9,344 nt of DNA, from NCBI GenBank assembly GCA_934098345.1, contig CAKONX010000045.1, positions 1-9,344 on the forward strand, in the 5' to 3' direction. The stretch is from an uncultured Bacilli bacterium (GTDB taxonomy: Bacteria; Bacillota_I; Bacilli_A; RF39; UBA660). The translations under genes and the position numbers were made by a program. Below are positions 1-6,807 of this stretch, one piece after another. Positions within the stretch are counted from its first letter, which is position 1; each line of letters starts with the position of its first letter. The notes beneath the pieces were generated by a model. That model ran no database searches. It saw only the letters and a program-made list of their open reading frames with translations, and was not told the DNA's origin.

Positions 1-102
1 CTAAAAAGTTATTTTACAAACCATTCTTTTGAAGAATTAAATGAATTATATGGACTAGATGCTCAAAATGAAACAATTAAAAAACTTAATCTACTAAAGT
101 AA
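1..102 (+). CDS. C-terminal end of an unidentified protein (5' part outside the window)
   Basis: The frame starting at base 1 is open from the window edge to a TAA at 100-102 and gives 33 residues, rich in Leu, Asn, Glu and Lys, ending in KLNLLK. An intrinsic terminator begins on the stop codon itself, which supports this being a real gene end and not a chance frame. The tail looks like a soluble amphipathic helix (FEELNELYGL) but carries no motif I recognise. No function is assigned. Confidence 0.6.
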   Translation, partial: LKSYFTNHSFEELNELYGLDAQNETIKKLNLLK

Positions 103-132
103 AAAAATTCTAACTAATTGTTGGAATTTTTT
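101..132 (+). terminator. Intrinsic terminator of the partial gene
   Basis: An A-rich 5' arm (101-114, ending TTCTAAC) pairs with GTTGGAA plus a T run (120-132) around the loop TAATT. The pairing has one T-G wobble. The 3' arm runs into six T residues. The stem begins on the last bases of the upstream stop codon. Confidence 0.8.
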
Positions 133-137
133 AATAT

Positions 138-189
138 TTGACAACCTATTTTACAAATATATTTAAATATTAATTTATAATGATATAAT
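138..189 (+). promoter_or_regulatory. Probable promoter region of the CmpB-type gene
   Basis: A perfect -35 hexamer TTGACA lies at 138-143. Two perfect -10 hexamers TATAAT lie at 176-181 and 184-189, but they are 32 and 40 bases away, so neither pairs properly with that -35. A closer, poorer -10 (TATATT, 158-163) is only 14 bases from it. The region is clearly promoter-like, being AT-rich, after a terminator and before a gene. Which boxes are used cannot be settled by reading. Confidence 0.5.
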
Positions 190-208
190 TAAATTAGGGT
201 GTGATGTA

Positions 209-931
209 GTGAATTTATTTTTGACATTTATTTTTATATTTTTTATTGGAAGTACTTTTGGATGGATATTAGAATTATTCTTTAGAAGAATTGTTCATGG
301 TAAATGGGTAAATCCAGGTGCACTTATTGGGCCCTACTTACCTATTTATGGTTTTGGTCTTTGTGCACTTACAGCTATCTATTTAATATTTGTTGATATG
401 AATTTACCATCATTTTTAGTAATTATTCTTATGGGTGCAAGTATGACTCTTATTGAATTTATCGGTGGACTTACATTTGTTAACAAACCAGTTAAATTAT
501 GGGACTATAGTGGTTTATGGGGAAACTATAAGGGAATAATTTGTCCATTATTTTCTCTAATATGGACATGTATTGGTGCAATTTATTATTTCTTTGTAGC
601 TGACTTTATTATTGATAAAATAACTTGGTTTAATAATAACTTATCATTTTCATATATATTAGGTATATTTACTGGTGTTATTATTATTGACTTTATTTAT
701 TCAAATAAAACTTTATCTAAAGTAAGAAAATATGCAAAAGATACAGGTGTTGAGCTTAGATACGAAGAGCTTAAAAGTCATATTAAAGAATTGCAAAAGA
801 AAAGACATGAAAAATATTCATTCTTATTTCCATTTAAACAATCAATTGATTTAAAAGATTATATTAAAATATATAAAAAAGAAGATAGAAAACAACAAAG
901 AAAAAATAAAAAAATGGCTGTTAAAAAATAA
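209..931 (+). CDS. CmpB-type polytopic membrane protein (putative ABC-transporter type IV family, Pfam PF06541)
   Basis: This 240-residue integral membrane protein has about five hydrophobic segments, near residues 2-25, 42-62, 67-89, 110-133 and 146-165. A long, strongly basic cytoplasmic tail (about 170-240) ends in a lysine-rich stretch. Family signatures are visible: GWILELFFRR (18-27), KWVNPG (32-37), GPYLPIYGFG (41-50), and LWDYSGLWGN (97-106) followed by CPLFSLIW (112-119). The family is named as a putative ABC-transporter membrane component, but no ATPase lies nearby and the function is unproven. The start is a GTG at 209, preceded by AGGGTGTGAT as Shine-Dalgarno (196-205); no in-frame ATG precedes it. 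It stands alone between an upstream terminator and a convergent terminator whose 3' arm contains its stop codon. Family membership is fairly certain; the role is not. Confidence 0.85.
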   Translation: MNLFLTFIFIFFIGSTFGWILELFFRRIVHGKWVNPGALIGPYLPIYGFGLCALTAIYLIFVDMNLPSFLVIILMGASMTLIEFIGGLTFVNKPVKLWDYSGLWGNYKGIICPLFSLIWTCIGAIYYFFVADFIIDKITWFNNNLSFSYILGIFTGVIIIDFIYSNKTLSKVRKYAKDTGVELRYEELKSHIKELQKKRHEKYSFLFPFKQSIDLKDYIKIYKKEDRKQQRKNKKMAVKK

Positions 932-943
932 CAGTCATTTTTA
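911..943. terminator. Bidirectional terminator between convergent genes
   Basis: ATGGCTGTTA (914-923) pairs with TAACAGTCAT (929-938) around a five-A loop, with one G-T wobble. A and T tracts flank both sides, so the element can work in either direction. The stop codon of the CmpB-type gene is the first three bases of the 3' arm (929-931). The stop codon of the minus-strand lipoprotein gene is at 941-943, directly at the base of the stem. Confidence 0.85.
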
Positions 944-1432
944 TTTAGTAAATTTAATTGTTTTAGCCCATTTTTTAAATAATGGTTGATATTTATTTTT
1001 ATTAGATGTTTCACTTGCAAAATTTACTAACCAGAAAGCATCCTCAGATTTTAAAACGCAAGTTAAATAATAATAATCTTTACCAGAAACTTGTTTTTCA
1101 TATTCAAAATATGTTAATCCATCTTCTTCTTTTATTTCATAGTCAGCTTTATTATTTTCAACTACTGCTTTAGCATAATCTTTTAAACTAGTATTTTCAT
1201 CTATGCCTATTTGTGCTAAAGAACTTAAATCTTCTTTTAAAGCTGTAAATATAGTTTCTGTTCCTTCTAAATAAACAGTTTGAGATACAATAGATTTTTC
1301 AGTATATCCTTCTGGCATAGTGATTGATAATCCATGACTTTCGTATGTCTTGTCATTTTTAGCAAAAAAACATCCTCCAAGAGTCATACACACAACAATG
1401 GCAAGTAAACTCACAAAAACTTTATTCTTCAT
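941..1432 (-). CDS. Small lipoprotein, possibly with a PsbP/DcrB-like fold
   Basis: The 163-residue product begins with a lipoprotein signal peptide: basic MKNK, a hydrophobic core, and the lipobox LGGC with the acylated cysteine at residue 21. After lipid attachment it should be anchored on the outer face of the membrane. The mature part begins with the pattern GLSITMPEGYTE (about 34-45), continues as alternating strands and helices, and ends with a KKWAKTIKF tail. This order (strand, MP-x-GY/W, a later ISLAND of short strands, terminal helix) resembles PsbP/DcrB-like (DUF1795-type) proteins; that is a fold-level impression, not a firm match. The start ATG has an excellent Shine-Dalgarno GAAAGGAG. 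It lies 28 bases after the stop of the orphan gene on the same strand. A TATAAT at 1455-1460 could give it its own transcript, but no good -35 is seen, so cotranscription is equally likely. Confidence 0.8.
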   Translation of the reverse strand: MKNKVFVSLLAIVVCMTLGGCFFAKNDKTYESHGLSITMPEGYTEKSIVSQTVYLEGTETIFTALKEDLSSLAQIGIDENTSLKDYAKAVVENNKADYEIKEEDGLTYFEYEKQVSGKDYYYLTCVLKSEDAFWLVNFASETSNKNKYQPLFKKWAKTIKFTK

Positions 1433-1460
1433 TATGTTCTCCTTTCATAAAATTATTATA

Positions 1461-2219
1461 TCATATAAATAATTTTAATTTCTCATTTGATTTAGTTTTC
1501 TTTTCTTGTAAATAATCTTGAACATTATTTTTTATATATTCAAATAAATCAATATACCTGTCTTTTAAAACTTTAGGAATATCTGATAAATTAATTATTT
1601 CAATAAAAGCCTTTTCAAAAGAATTAAAAGTATCTTCTGTATAATATTTTTTTATAATATTATAGGTTGCTTGAAATATACTCCTTTTTTTATTATATCT
1701 AACTTTAGAGACTTCTATTTCTATTTCTCTTTCTATTTCATCTATGAAGCTAATTTGATTATAACTACCATTTGGAATTGAATCTAAACAAGATACATTT
1801 GTACTTGTTGATAAATTGTTTTTTATTTTTATTAATGCTACATCAATATCCATAGAATTAAAACCTTGATAAAATAATCTTAATAATTCATAGATATGTG
1901 CAATTAACTCTATATCCATTGAGAAAACTATAGACATATCTATTCCATCAATATAAGTATTCACTAAATAATAGAAATAACTATTTTTACTCTTAATATA
2001 TTCTAAAAACTCTTCTATTTTTTTATATATTTCATAATATGGATAAAATGAAAATAAATCATCAACCATCTTTGCTTCATAATATTCACATTTTTCTTTA
2101 TTATATTTAATATCTTGTGTCATTTCATTTAATTCATTTATAATATCATTACTGCAATGATCTTCATGCCAATTATTAAATAACTTATTTGTAAAAATTG
2201 CTAAAGAAAGTCTATTCAT
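1461..2219 (-). CDS. Orphan protein of 252 residues, function unknown
   Basis: I do not recognise this protein. It has no signal peptide, no clear membrane segment and no visible nucleotide-binding or metal-binding motif. The composition is rich in Ile, Asn, Lys, Tyr, Glu and Asp, and it appears largely alpha-helical. A highly charged stretch (EIEREIEIEVSKVRYNKKR, about 162-180) separates an N-terminal part containing many aromatic residues (for example SFYPYYEIYKK) from a C-terminal helical part. The end is lysine-rich (KKTKSNEKLK). It looks like an intact gene because the start ATG follows AAAGGTGATACT, a Shine-Dalgarno used elsewhere in the window, and because a well-spaced promoter lies upstream. 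The stop is TGA. A lipoprotein gene follows after 28 bases and may share its transcript. Calling it a gene is safe; any function would be a guess. Confidence 0.75.
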   Translation of the reverse strand: MNRLSLAIFTNKLFNNWHEDHCSNDIINELNEMTQDIKYNKEKCEYYEAKMVDDLFSFYPYYEIYKKIEEFLEYIKSKNSYFYYLVNTYIDGIDMSIVFSMDIELIAHIYELLRLFYQGFNSMDIDVALIKIKNNLSTSTNVSCLDSIPNGSYNQISFIDEIEREIEIEVSKVRYNKKRSIFQATYNIIKKYYTEDTFNSFEKAFIEIINLSDIPKVLKDRYIDLFEYIKNNVQDYLQEKKTKSNEKLKLFI

Positions 2220-2241
2220 AGTATCACCTTTTTTTCTAGAT

Positions 2242-2270
2242 ATTATAAATTAATAGATTCAAAATGTAAA
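2242..2270 (-). promoter_or_regulatory. Sigma-A-type promoter of the orphan gene
   Basis: On the minus strand TTTACA (complement of 2265-2270, five of six matches to TTGACA) is followed after exactly 17 bases by a perfect TATAAT (complement of 2242-2247). Initiation would fall near 2235, just upstream of the Shine-Dalgarno at 2223-2229, giving a very short leader. It is one of the best-formed promoters in the window. Confidence 0.75.
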
Positions 2271-2297
2271 CACCATTTATTGCTATTTTTGTCTAAT

Positions 2298-2319
2298 TAT
2301 GATACCTTATATTAAGGAG
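2298..2319 (+). promoter_or_regulatory. Possible -10 box and ribosome binding site of the SH3b gene
   Basis: TATGAT (2298-2303) is a reasonable -10, but no convincing -35 lies 16-18 bases upstream. AAGGAG (2314-2319), nine bases before the ATG at 2329, is a clear Shine-Dalgarno and fixes the translation start. The ribosome-binding part is firm; the promoter part is weak. Confidence 0.4.
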
Positions 2320-2328
2320 TGTAGTGGA

Positions 2329-2964
2329 ATGAAAAAGTTTTTTATATTTTTATTAATCGTTGGAGCTTGTGTTGGATGCTTTTTTGGAATCAGAAAATAT
2401 AATAGTATTCAAAAAGAGAAAAAAAGAATTGAAGAAATAAAAAAAGGATGGTATGTAGAAGTCCTTACAAAAGAATTAAATGTTAGAAAAGATGCTGATA
2501 AATATAGTGCATATCTTGGAAAAGTAAAAAAAGGTGATGTATATGCCGTTTTAGATGTTTATACTGGTGGTGTAATGACTTGGTATAAAATAGAATATCA
2601 TGGAGAATATGCTGGTGATACTGGTTGGATAGCAAATGATTCAAAACATACTTACTTAAAAGATGTTAATAGTCCAGAAGATATATATAAACCAACATTA
2701 AAATTTAATGACGCTATATACTATGTAAACTCAATAGATGATATTAATTATGACCGCTTAGAAGTATGGGATGATAAGCCAGATTATAAAGTAAGTCATG
2801 TTGTATATCATGAAGTTAAAGTTAGTGAAGGAATTGACCAATATTGGATTAGATATACTGTAACTGATGGTGCTGGAAATGAAACTAGCAAAACTCAAAA
2901 AATAGTATTTACTGAAAAACCTTCAGAAAACAAAGTTGTAGATTTTGAAAAATATCCAAAATAA
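2329..2964 (+). CDS. Membrane-anchored SH3b-domain protein
   Basis: The start chosen is the ATG at 2329, not the in-frame ATG at 2299: it follows AAGGAG at ideal spacing and places a basic MKK directly before the hydrophobic segment. The resulting 211-residue protein has a single N-terminal membrane segment (about 4-20) and a charged linker (25-40, KEKKRIEEIKKG). A bacterial SH3 domain follows (about 42-102: ELNVRKDADKYSAYLGKVKKGD, then WYKIEY and GWIAN). The C-terminal beta-rich region (about 122-195) contains YTVTDGAGNETSK, typical of bacterial Ig-like repeats. SH3b domains commonly bind cell-wall peptide cross-bridges, so an outward-facing wall-associated role is likely. VGAC at residues 11-14 resembles a lipobox, but the hydrophobic stretch continues past it, so a membrane anchor is preferred. 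A small wall hydrolase gene follows after 40 bases. Confidence 0.82.
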   Translation: MKKFFIFLLIVGACVGCFFGIRKYNSIQKEKKRIEEIKKGWYVEVLTKELNVRKDADKYSAYLGKVKKGDVYAVLDVYTGGVMTWYKIEYHGEYAGDTGWIANDSKHTYLKDVNSPEDIYKPTLKFNDAIYYVNSIDDINYDRLEVWDDKPDYKVSHVVYHEVKVSEGIDQYWIRYTVTDGAGNETSKTQKIVFTEKPSENKVVDFEKYPK

Positions 2965-2970
2965 AAAGAA

Positions 2971-3004
2971 CACCTATAGCATATATTGTTATAGGTGATT
3001 TTTT
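2971..3004 (+). terminator. Hairpin with T run after the SH3b gene; also covers the next gene's ribosome binding site
   Basis: CACCTATAGCA (2971-2981) pairs with TGTTATAGGTG (2987-2997) around the loop TATAT, an 11-pair stem with one G-T wobble. A and six T residues (2999-3004) follow. It begins six bases after the SH3b stop codon and looks like an intrinsic terminator. The Shine-Dalgarno AGGTGAT (2993-2999) of the hydrolase gene lies mostly inside the 3' arm, and that gene's ATG follows the T run immediately. The element may therefore limit both transcription into and translation of the downstream gene. Confidence 0.8.
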
Positions 3005-3427
3005 ATGTTAGTAAATTATACAACAAAAGAACTTGATTTAATGGCAAGATTAATGCGAGCAGAAGCCTTAAGTGATGGTGCACTTGCAATGCTTATGGTT
3101 GGTAATGTTGTTGTTAATCGTGTACTAGTTACTTGTGATTTATTTAGAAATATTAGAACTATTGAAGGAATTGTATATCAATCTCCAGGAGGATTTGTAG
3201 GATCAACTAGTTCTCTATTCCAGTCATCATCAACTACTAAAGAGAAAAATTTAGCAAAACGTTGCTTAAGAGGAGAATATTTTTATCCAGCAACACATGC
3301 ATTATGGTTTTATGCCCCTGGAAAAAATAATTGCAAAAATGTTTGGTATGGTCAAGAATTATCAGGTAGATATAAATCTCATTGTTTCTATGAACCAGAT
3401 GCAGGAGTATGTAAAGAAATAAAATAA
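3005..3427 (+). CDS. Small cell-wall hydrolase of the SleB family (Hydrolase_2, PF07486)
   Basis: The 140-residue protein consists almost entirely of the catalytic domain of SleB/CwlJ-type hydrolases, which act on peptidoglycan and are best known for spore-cortex lysis. Visible family features are ARLMRAEA (14-21, with Glu20 matching the expected catalytic glutamate), VGNVVVNRV (32-40), IEGIVYQSPGGF (53-64), ALWFYAP (99-105) and HCFYEP (126-131). Usual SleB proteins carry a signal peptide and an N-terminal peptidoglycan-binding domain; both are absent here, so export is unexplained. The ATG at 3005 is used because the domain starts within a few residues of it and AGGTGAT stands five bases upstream. 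No later start has a Shine-Dalgarno. The location directly after a wall-binding SH3b gene suggests that the two products work on the same substrate. Family assignment is strong. A spore role is not implied by this window. Confidence 0.88.
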   Translation: MLVNYTTKELDLMARLMRAEALSDGALAMLMVGNVVVNRVLVTCDLFRNIRTIEGIVYQSPGGFVGSTSSLFQSSSTTKEKNLAKRCLRGEYFYPATHALWFYAPGKNNCKNVWYGQELSGRYKSHCFYEPDAGVCKEIK

Positions 3428-3451
3428 AAATGGAAGTTAGTCCTTCCATTT
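3418..3451 (-). terminator. Terminator of the phosphoketolase gene
   Basis: AAATGGAAG (3428-3436) and CTTCCATTT (3443-3451) form a nine-pair stem with a six-base loop. On the minus strand it is followed by a T-rich tract (ATTTTTATTTTATTTC). The phosphoketolase stop codon (3437-3439) lies in the loop. The hydrolase gene on the other strand ends one base before the stem, but the plus-strand side has only a weak T tract, so termination in that direction is less certain. Confidence 0.75.
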
Positions 3452-5728
3452 CCAATTTAATACTTCATCTAGATCTTTTCCAGTTTCTCTGATATATTCG
3501 TGATGTTTCATTAATGTATCTTGGCAATATAATTTTAAATCATCATTTTTATTTAATAAATTTAAAACTTCAATAACTAAATGATATCTATCTATTTTAT
3601 TCAAAACACGCATATCAAATGGAGTTGTTATTGCTCCTTCTTCTTCGTAGCCATGAATAATAAATTTTTGTTTTCTATTATAAGTTAATTCTCTTATAAC
3701 GTTTGGATATCCATGGAAATTAAAGATAACTGGTATATTAACTGGAAAAATATTGTTAAATTCTTCTTCATCAAGTTCATCTAAAATTTCTAAGAATACA
3801 ACGTTTACAACTCTTACTTTAATATCTGTTTTTTCTCTTAAGATACTTGTTGCTGCTAACACTTCAAGAGTTGGAGTTTCTCCTGCACAAGCAAGAATGA
3901 TATCAGGATTTTCATCACTTGCAAAATCCCATACGCCTATTCCTTTATCACAATGTTTAATAGTTTCTTCATAGTTTAACCATTGTGGTCGATCATGTTT
4001 AGAAGCAATTATAGTATTTATCATATTTTTACTTTTTAAACATTTGTCCATTGTATATATTAATGAATTAGTGTCATAAGGAAGATATACATCAACTATA
4101 TCTCTTTTTTTATTTAAAATATGGTTAATAAATCCTGGTTCTTGGTGAGTATATCCATTATGATCTTGTTGCCATATGTGACTTGTTTCAATAATATTTA
4201 ATGATGAAATTGGAGCTCGCCAAGGTAGTTCTTTTGTCATTTTTAACCATTTGGCATGAATTCCAATCATTGAGTCAACTACTCTTATAAAAGACTCATA
4301 AGAATGAATTAAGCCATGTCTACCTGTAAGTAAATATCCTTCTAAGGCACCCTCAGCAAAATGTTCTGAAAGATATGAATCAAATACTCTTCCATAAGGT
4401 TTTACATGTTCATCTTTTTCACCTATTGGCATTAACCATTGTCTGTCAGTTGCTTCAAAAACTTGATTTAAACGATTACTCATTGCTTCATCTGGTCCAA
4501 AAATTCTAAAGTTATGATTACTTTCGTTTAATCTAATAACATCTCTTAAGTAAGCGCCTAAATTATACATATCACGACTATCTATATCGCCATGGTGGCA
4601 GTCAAGCATATACTCCTTAATATCTGGTGTTTTTATATCTTTTAATAAAAGACCTCCATTACAAATAGGATTTGCACTCATTCTTTTATTACCAACTGGT
4701 AAAAATGATGTGATTTCACTTTTTATTGTTCCATCTTCATTAAATATTCTTTCAGGGTGATAGCTCATTAACCACTCATTTAGTTCTTCTAATTTTGATT
4801 CATCAGTTATTTCAATTGGTACTTGATGAGCTTTAAAACTACCTTCAGTTTCTTTAGGTCCAGTCCATCCTTTTTTAGTACGTAATATAATCATTGGCCA
4901 TTTAGCATAAGTTATTTCATCTTTTTCTTTAAATGATTCTTTAATTTCTTTTATTCTAATAATTACTTTATCCATTGTTGAAGCCATTTTCTCTTGCATT
5001 TCTGATATTGTATTATTTTCATCTTCAACGAAGTAAACTTCCCATCCATATCCTTTAAATAATGAATTTATTTCTTCATAACTCATTCTTGATAAAACTG
5101 TTGGATTAGATATTTTATAACCATTTAAATGTACAATTGGTAAAACAACTCCATCCGTATTTGGATTTATAAATTTATTTATATTCCATGAAGTAGCAAG
5201 AGGACCAGTTTCTGCTTCGCCATCACCTACTATTGATACAGCAATTAAATCTGGATTATCTAAAACAGCACCAAAAGCATGAATTAGAGAATATCCAAGT
5301 TCTCCACCTTCATGTATGCTTCCTGGAGTTTCTGGTGCAACGTGACTCGATACACCTCCTGGGAAAGAAAATTGTTTAAACAGCTTTTTTAAACCTTTTT
5401 CATCTTGTGTAATATTTGGATAAACTTCAGTATATGTTCCATCTAAATAAGCATTAGTAACAGCAACTTGACCTCCATGTCCAGGCCCAACAAAATAAAT
5501 CATGTTTAAATCATATTTTGTTATAACTCTATTTAAATGTGTAAATATAAAATTACTTCCTGGAAGTGTTCCAAAATGTCCAACTACTCTAGGTTTAACA
5601 TCACTCATAGTTAAAGGTTCTTTTAAAAGTGGGTTATTTAATAAGTATAGTTGCCCAACAGCAAGATAGTTTGTTGCATTAAAGTAATTATTTAAAATTT
5701 CTAGCTCTTTATCACTAAGTGTTTTCAT
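3437..5728 (-). CDS. xpkA: Phosphoketolase (xylulose-5-phosphate/fructose-6-phosphate)
   Basis: This thiamine-diphosphate enzyme cleaves xylulose 5-phosphate with phosphate to acetyl phosphate, glyceraldehyde 3-phosphate and water. Many members also act on fructose 6-phosphate to give erythrose 4-phosphate. The 763-residue product is slightly shorter than the usual 785-825, mainly by a short N-terminus, but has all domains. Visible signatures are GHFGTLPG (50-57), GPGHGG (81-86), HVAPETPGSIHEGGELG (129-145), the cofactor and metal motif GDGEAETGP (168-176) with NPN and HLNG downstream, and the family C-terminus LNWKWKD. Substrate preference cannot be read from the sequence. The start ATG has a modest Shine-Dalgarno (AGGATGGGGA). 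The gene stands alone between terminators with its own promoter. Acetyl phosphate can feed acetate kinase (ATP) or phosphotransacetylase; neither is in the window. It indicates heterofermentative or pentose-based energy metabolism. Confidence 0.97.
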   Translation of the reverse strand: MKTLSDKELEILNNYFNATNYLAVGQLYLLNNPLLKEPLTMSDVKPRVVGHFGTLPGSNFIFTHLNRVITKYDLNMIYFVGPGHGGQVAVTNAYLDGTYTEVYPNITQDEKGLKKLFKQFSFPGGVSSHVAPETPGSIHEGGELGYSLIHAFGAVLDNPDLIAVSIVGDGEAETGPLATSWNINKFINPNTDGVVLPIVHLNGYKISNPTVLSRMSYEEINSLFKGYGWEVYFVEDENNTISEMQEKMASTMDKVIIRIKEIKESFKEKDEITYAKWPMIILRTKKGWTGPKETEGSFKAHQVPIEITDESKLEELNEWLMSYHPERIFNEDGTIKSEITSFLPVGNKRMSANPICNGGLLLKDIKTPDIKEYMLDCHHGDIDSRDMYNLGAYLRDVIRLNESNHNFRIFGPDEAMSNRLNQVFEATDRQWLMPIGEKDEHVKPYGRVFDSYLSEHFAEGALEGYLLTGRHGLIHSYESFIRVVDSMIGIHAKWLKMTKELPWRAPISSLNIIETSHIWQQDHNGYTHQEPGFINHILNKKRDIVDVYLPYDTNSLIYTMDKCLKSKNMINTIIASKHDRPQWLNYEETIKHCDKGIGVWDFASDENPDIILACAGETPTLEVLAATSILREKTDIKVRVVNVVFLEILDELDEEEFNNIFPVNIPVIFNFHGYPNVIRELTYNRKQKFIIHGYEEEGAITTPFDMRVLNKIDRYHLVIEVLNLLNKNDDLKLYCQDTLMKHHEYIRETGKDLDEVLNWKWKD

Positions 5729-5765
5729 TAGTATTCCCCATCCTATTCTCTTATAATGTATTTAA

Positions 5766-5774
5766 ATTATACCA
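5766..5774 (-). promoter_or_regulatory. Extended -10 promoter of the phosphoketolase gene
   Basis: The minus strand reads TGGTATAAT (complement of 5766-5774), a perfect TATAAT preceded by the extended -10 TG motif. No good -35 lies 16-18 bases upstream, as expected for an extended -10 promoter. Initiation would fall near 5759, about 30 bases before the ATG. It sits immediately after the terminator of tsaD. Confidence 0.65.
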
Positions 5775-5802
5775 TAAAAAAATAAGATTTTATATCTTAT
5801 TT
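5774..5802 (-). terminator. Terminator of the tsaB-rimI-tsaD operon
   Basis: AAATAAGAT (5780-5788) and ATCTTATTT (5794-5802) form a nine-pair stem with a five-base loop. On the minus strand it continues into a run of T residues. The tsaD stop codon (5797-5799) lies inside the stem. It separates tsaD from the phosphoketolase promoter, whose -10 box starts within a few bases of the T run. Confidence 0.8.
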
Positions 5803-6807
5803 ATTAAAAAAGTATTCTTGACTTTTGGCTTTTAAAGAAAGGTCAGAAAAGTCATTTTTTATGTATTGATAATATGCAGCTGCGGCTATCATTGTAGCAT
5901 TATCAGTACAGTATTTCATTGGAGGAATAGTAAGTTCTACGTTCTTTTCTTTTGTTAGTTTTTCTATTTCAGAACGCAAATACTTATTCGCACTTACTCC
6001 ACCAGCAACAATAACTCTTTTTAAGTCATATTTTTCTAATGCTAAACGTGTTTTTCTTACTATTTGATCAACTGCAACTGTTTGAAATGAACAAGCTAAA
6101 TCATATTTTCTTACTTCATTTCCTCTCATTTTTTCATTATGATTTAAATTAATAACAGCACTTTTTAAACCACTGAATGAAAAATCAAGAGAATCATTAT
6201 CCATAGGAATTGGTAAACTATAAGTGTTTGTTCCTTTTTCAGCATACTTTTCAACATTTGGTCCGCCAGGATATGGTAAATCAAGAACTCTAGCAACTTT
6301 ATCAAAGCATTCACCTATAGCATCATCCAAAGTTGTTCCTATTACCTCAAATTGATAATCATCTTTCATAATAACTAGTTCAGTATGTCCTCCACTTACA
6401 ACAATACCAAGTAAAGGAAACTCTAATCTTTTAACTAAATTATTGGCATAAATATGTCCTGCTATGTGATGTGTTGCAATTAAAGGTTTATTGTATACAA
6501 GAGATAACACTTTTGCTGCTTCTACACCCACTAAAAGACTTCCAAGTAACCCTGGAGCATATGTTACAGCTATCGCATCTACATCTTTAACTGTTAAATT
6601 AGTTTTTGATAATAAATCTTCTAATACTAAAGTTATAGCCTCTGTATGCATTCTTGATGCTATCTCAGGTACAACTCCTCCATATAAAGCATGTGTATCC
6701 ATTTGAGTAAAAACTGTTGTTGCTATTTCTTCTACACCATTTTTCACTATCGACATACTTGTCTCATCACAACTTGATTCAATTCCTAATATATAAACAT
6801 CTTTCAT
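5797..6807 (-). CDS. tsaD: tRNA N6-adenosine threonylcarbamoyltransferase TsaD
   Basis: TsaD transfers the threonylcarbamoyl group from threonylcarbamoyl-AMP to A37 of ANN-decoding tRNAs, completing t6A in a complex with TsaB and TsaE in the cytoplasm. The 336-residue protein has the normal length and all signatures: ILGIESSCDETS (6-17), the ASKHA-fold metal-binding HHIAGH with His114 and His118, VSGGHTEL (137-144), LPYPGGPNVEKYA (177-189), FSFSGLKSAV (209-218), AGGVSANKYLR (268-278) and CTDNATMIA (300-308) with Asp302 as the third metal ligand. It is the last gene of the tsaB-rimI-tsaD operon. Its ATG directly follows the rimI stop codon (TAGATG), with AAAGGA as Shine-Dalgarno inside the end of rimI, so translation is probably coupled. 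The carbamoyl-AMP synthase TsaC is not in the window. Confidence 0.98.
   Translation of the reverse strand: MKDVYILGIESSCDETSMSIVKNGVEEIATTVFTQMDTHALYGGVVPEIASRMHTEAITLVLEDLLSKTNLTVKDVDAIAVTYAPGLLGSLLVGVEAAKVLSLVYNKPLIATHHIAGHIYANNLVKRLEFPLLGIVVSGGHTELVIMKDDYQFEVIGTTLDDAIGECFDKVARVLDLPYPGGPNVEKYAEKGTNTYSLPIPMDNDSLDFSFSGLKSAVINLNHNEKMRGNEVRKYDLACSFQTVAVDQIVRKTRLALEKYDLKRVIVAGGVSANKYLRSEIEKLTKEKNVELTIPPMKYCTDNATMIAAAAYYQYIKNDFSDLSLKAKSQEYFFNK

Noticed and set aside
2299..2328. Upstream in-frame ATG of the SH3b gene
   Set aside because: It has no Shine-Dalgarno and would place ten residues before an otherwise typical MKK-hydrophobic start; AAGGAG points to the ATG at 2329.
2329..2391. Lipoprotein signal in the SH3b protein (VGAC at residues 11-14)
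   Set aside because: The hydrophobic stretch continues for several residues past the cysteine, and the signal would be unusually short; a transmembrane anchor explains it better.
3237..3455. Minus-strand open frame of 72 codons opposite the hydrolase gene
   Set aside because: It lies fully over a strongly supported SleB-type gene, has no ribosome binding site, and has no recognisable motif.
3753..3974. Plus-strand open frame of 73 codons inside the phosphoketolase gene
   Set aside because: It is antisense to a conserved enzyme, serine-rich because of the codon composition of the opposite strand, and lacks a Shine-Dalgarno.
6491..6706. Plus-strand open frame of 71 codons inside tsaD
   Set aside because: It is antisense to a highly conserved gene with no start signal; it is a composition shadow.
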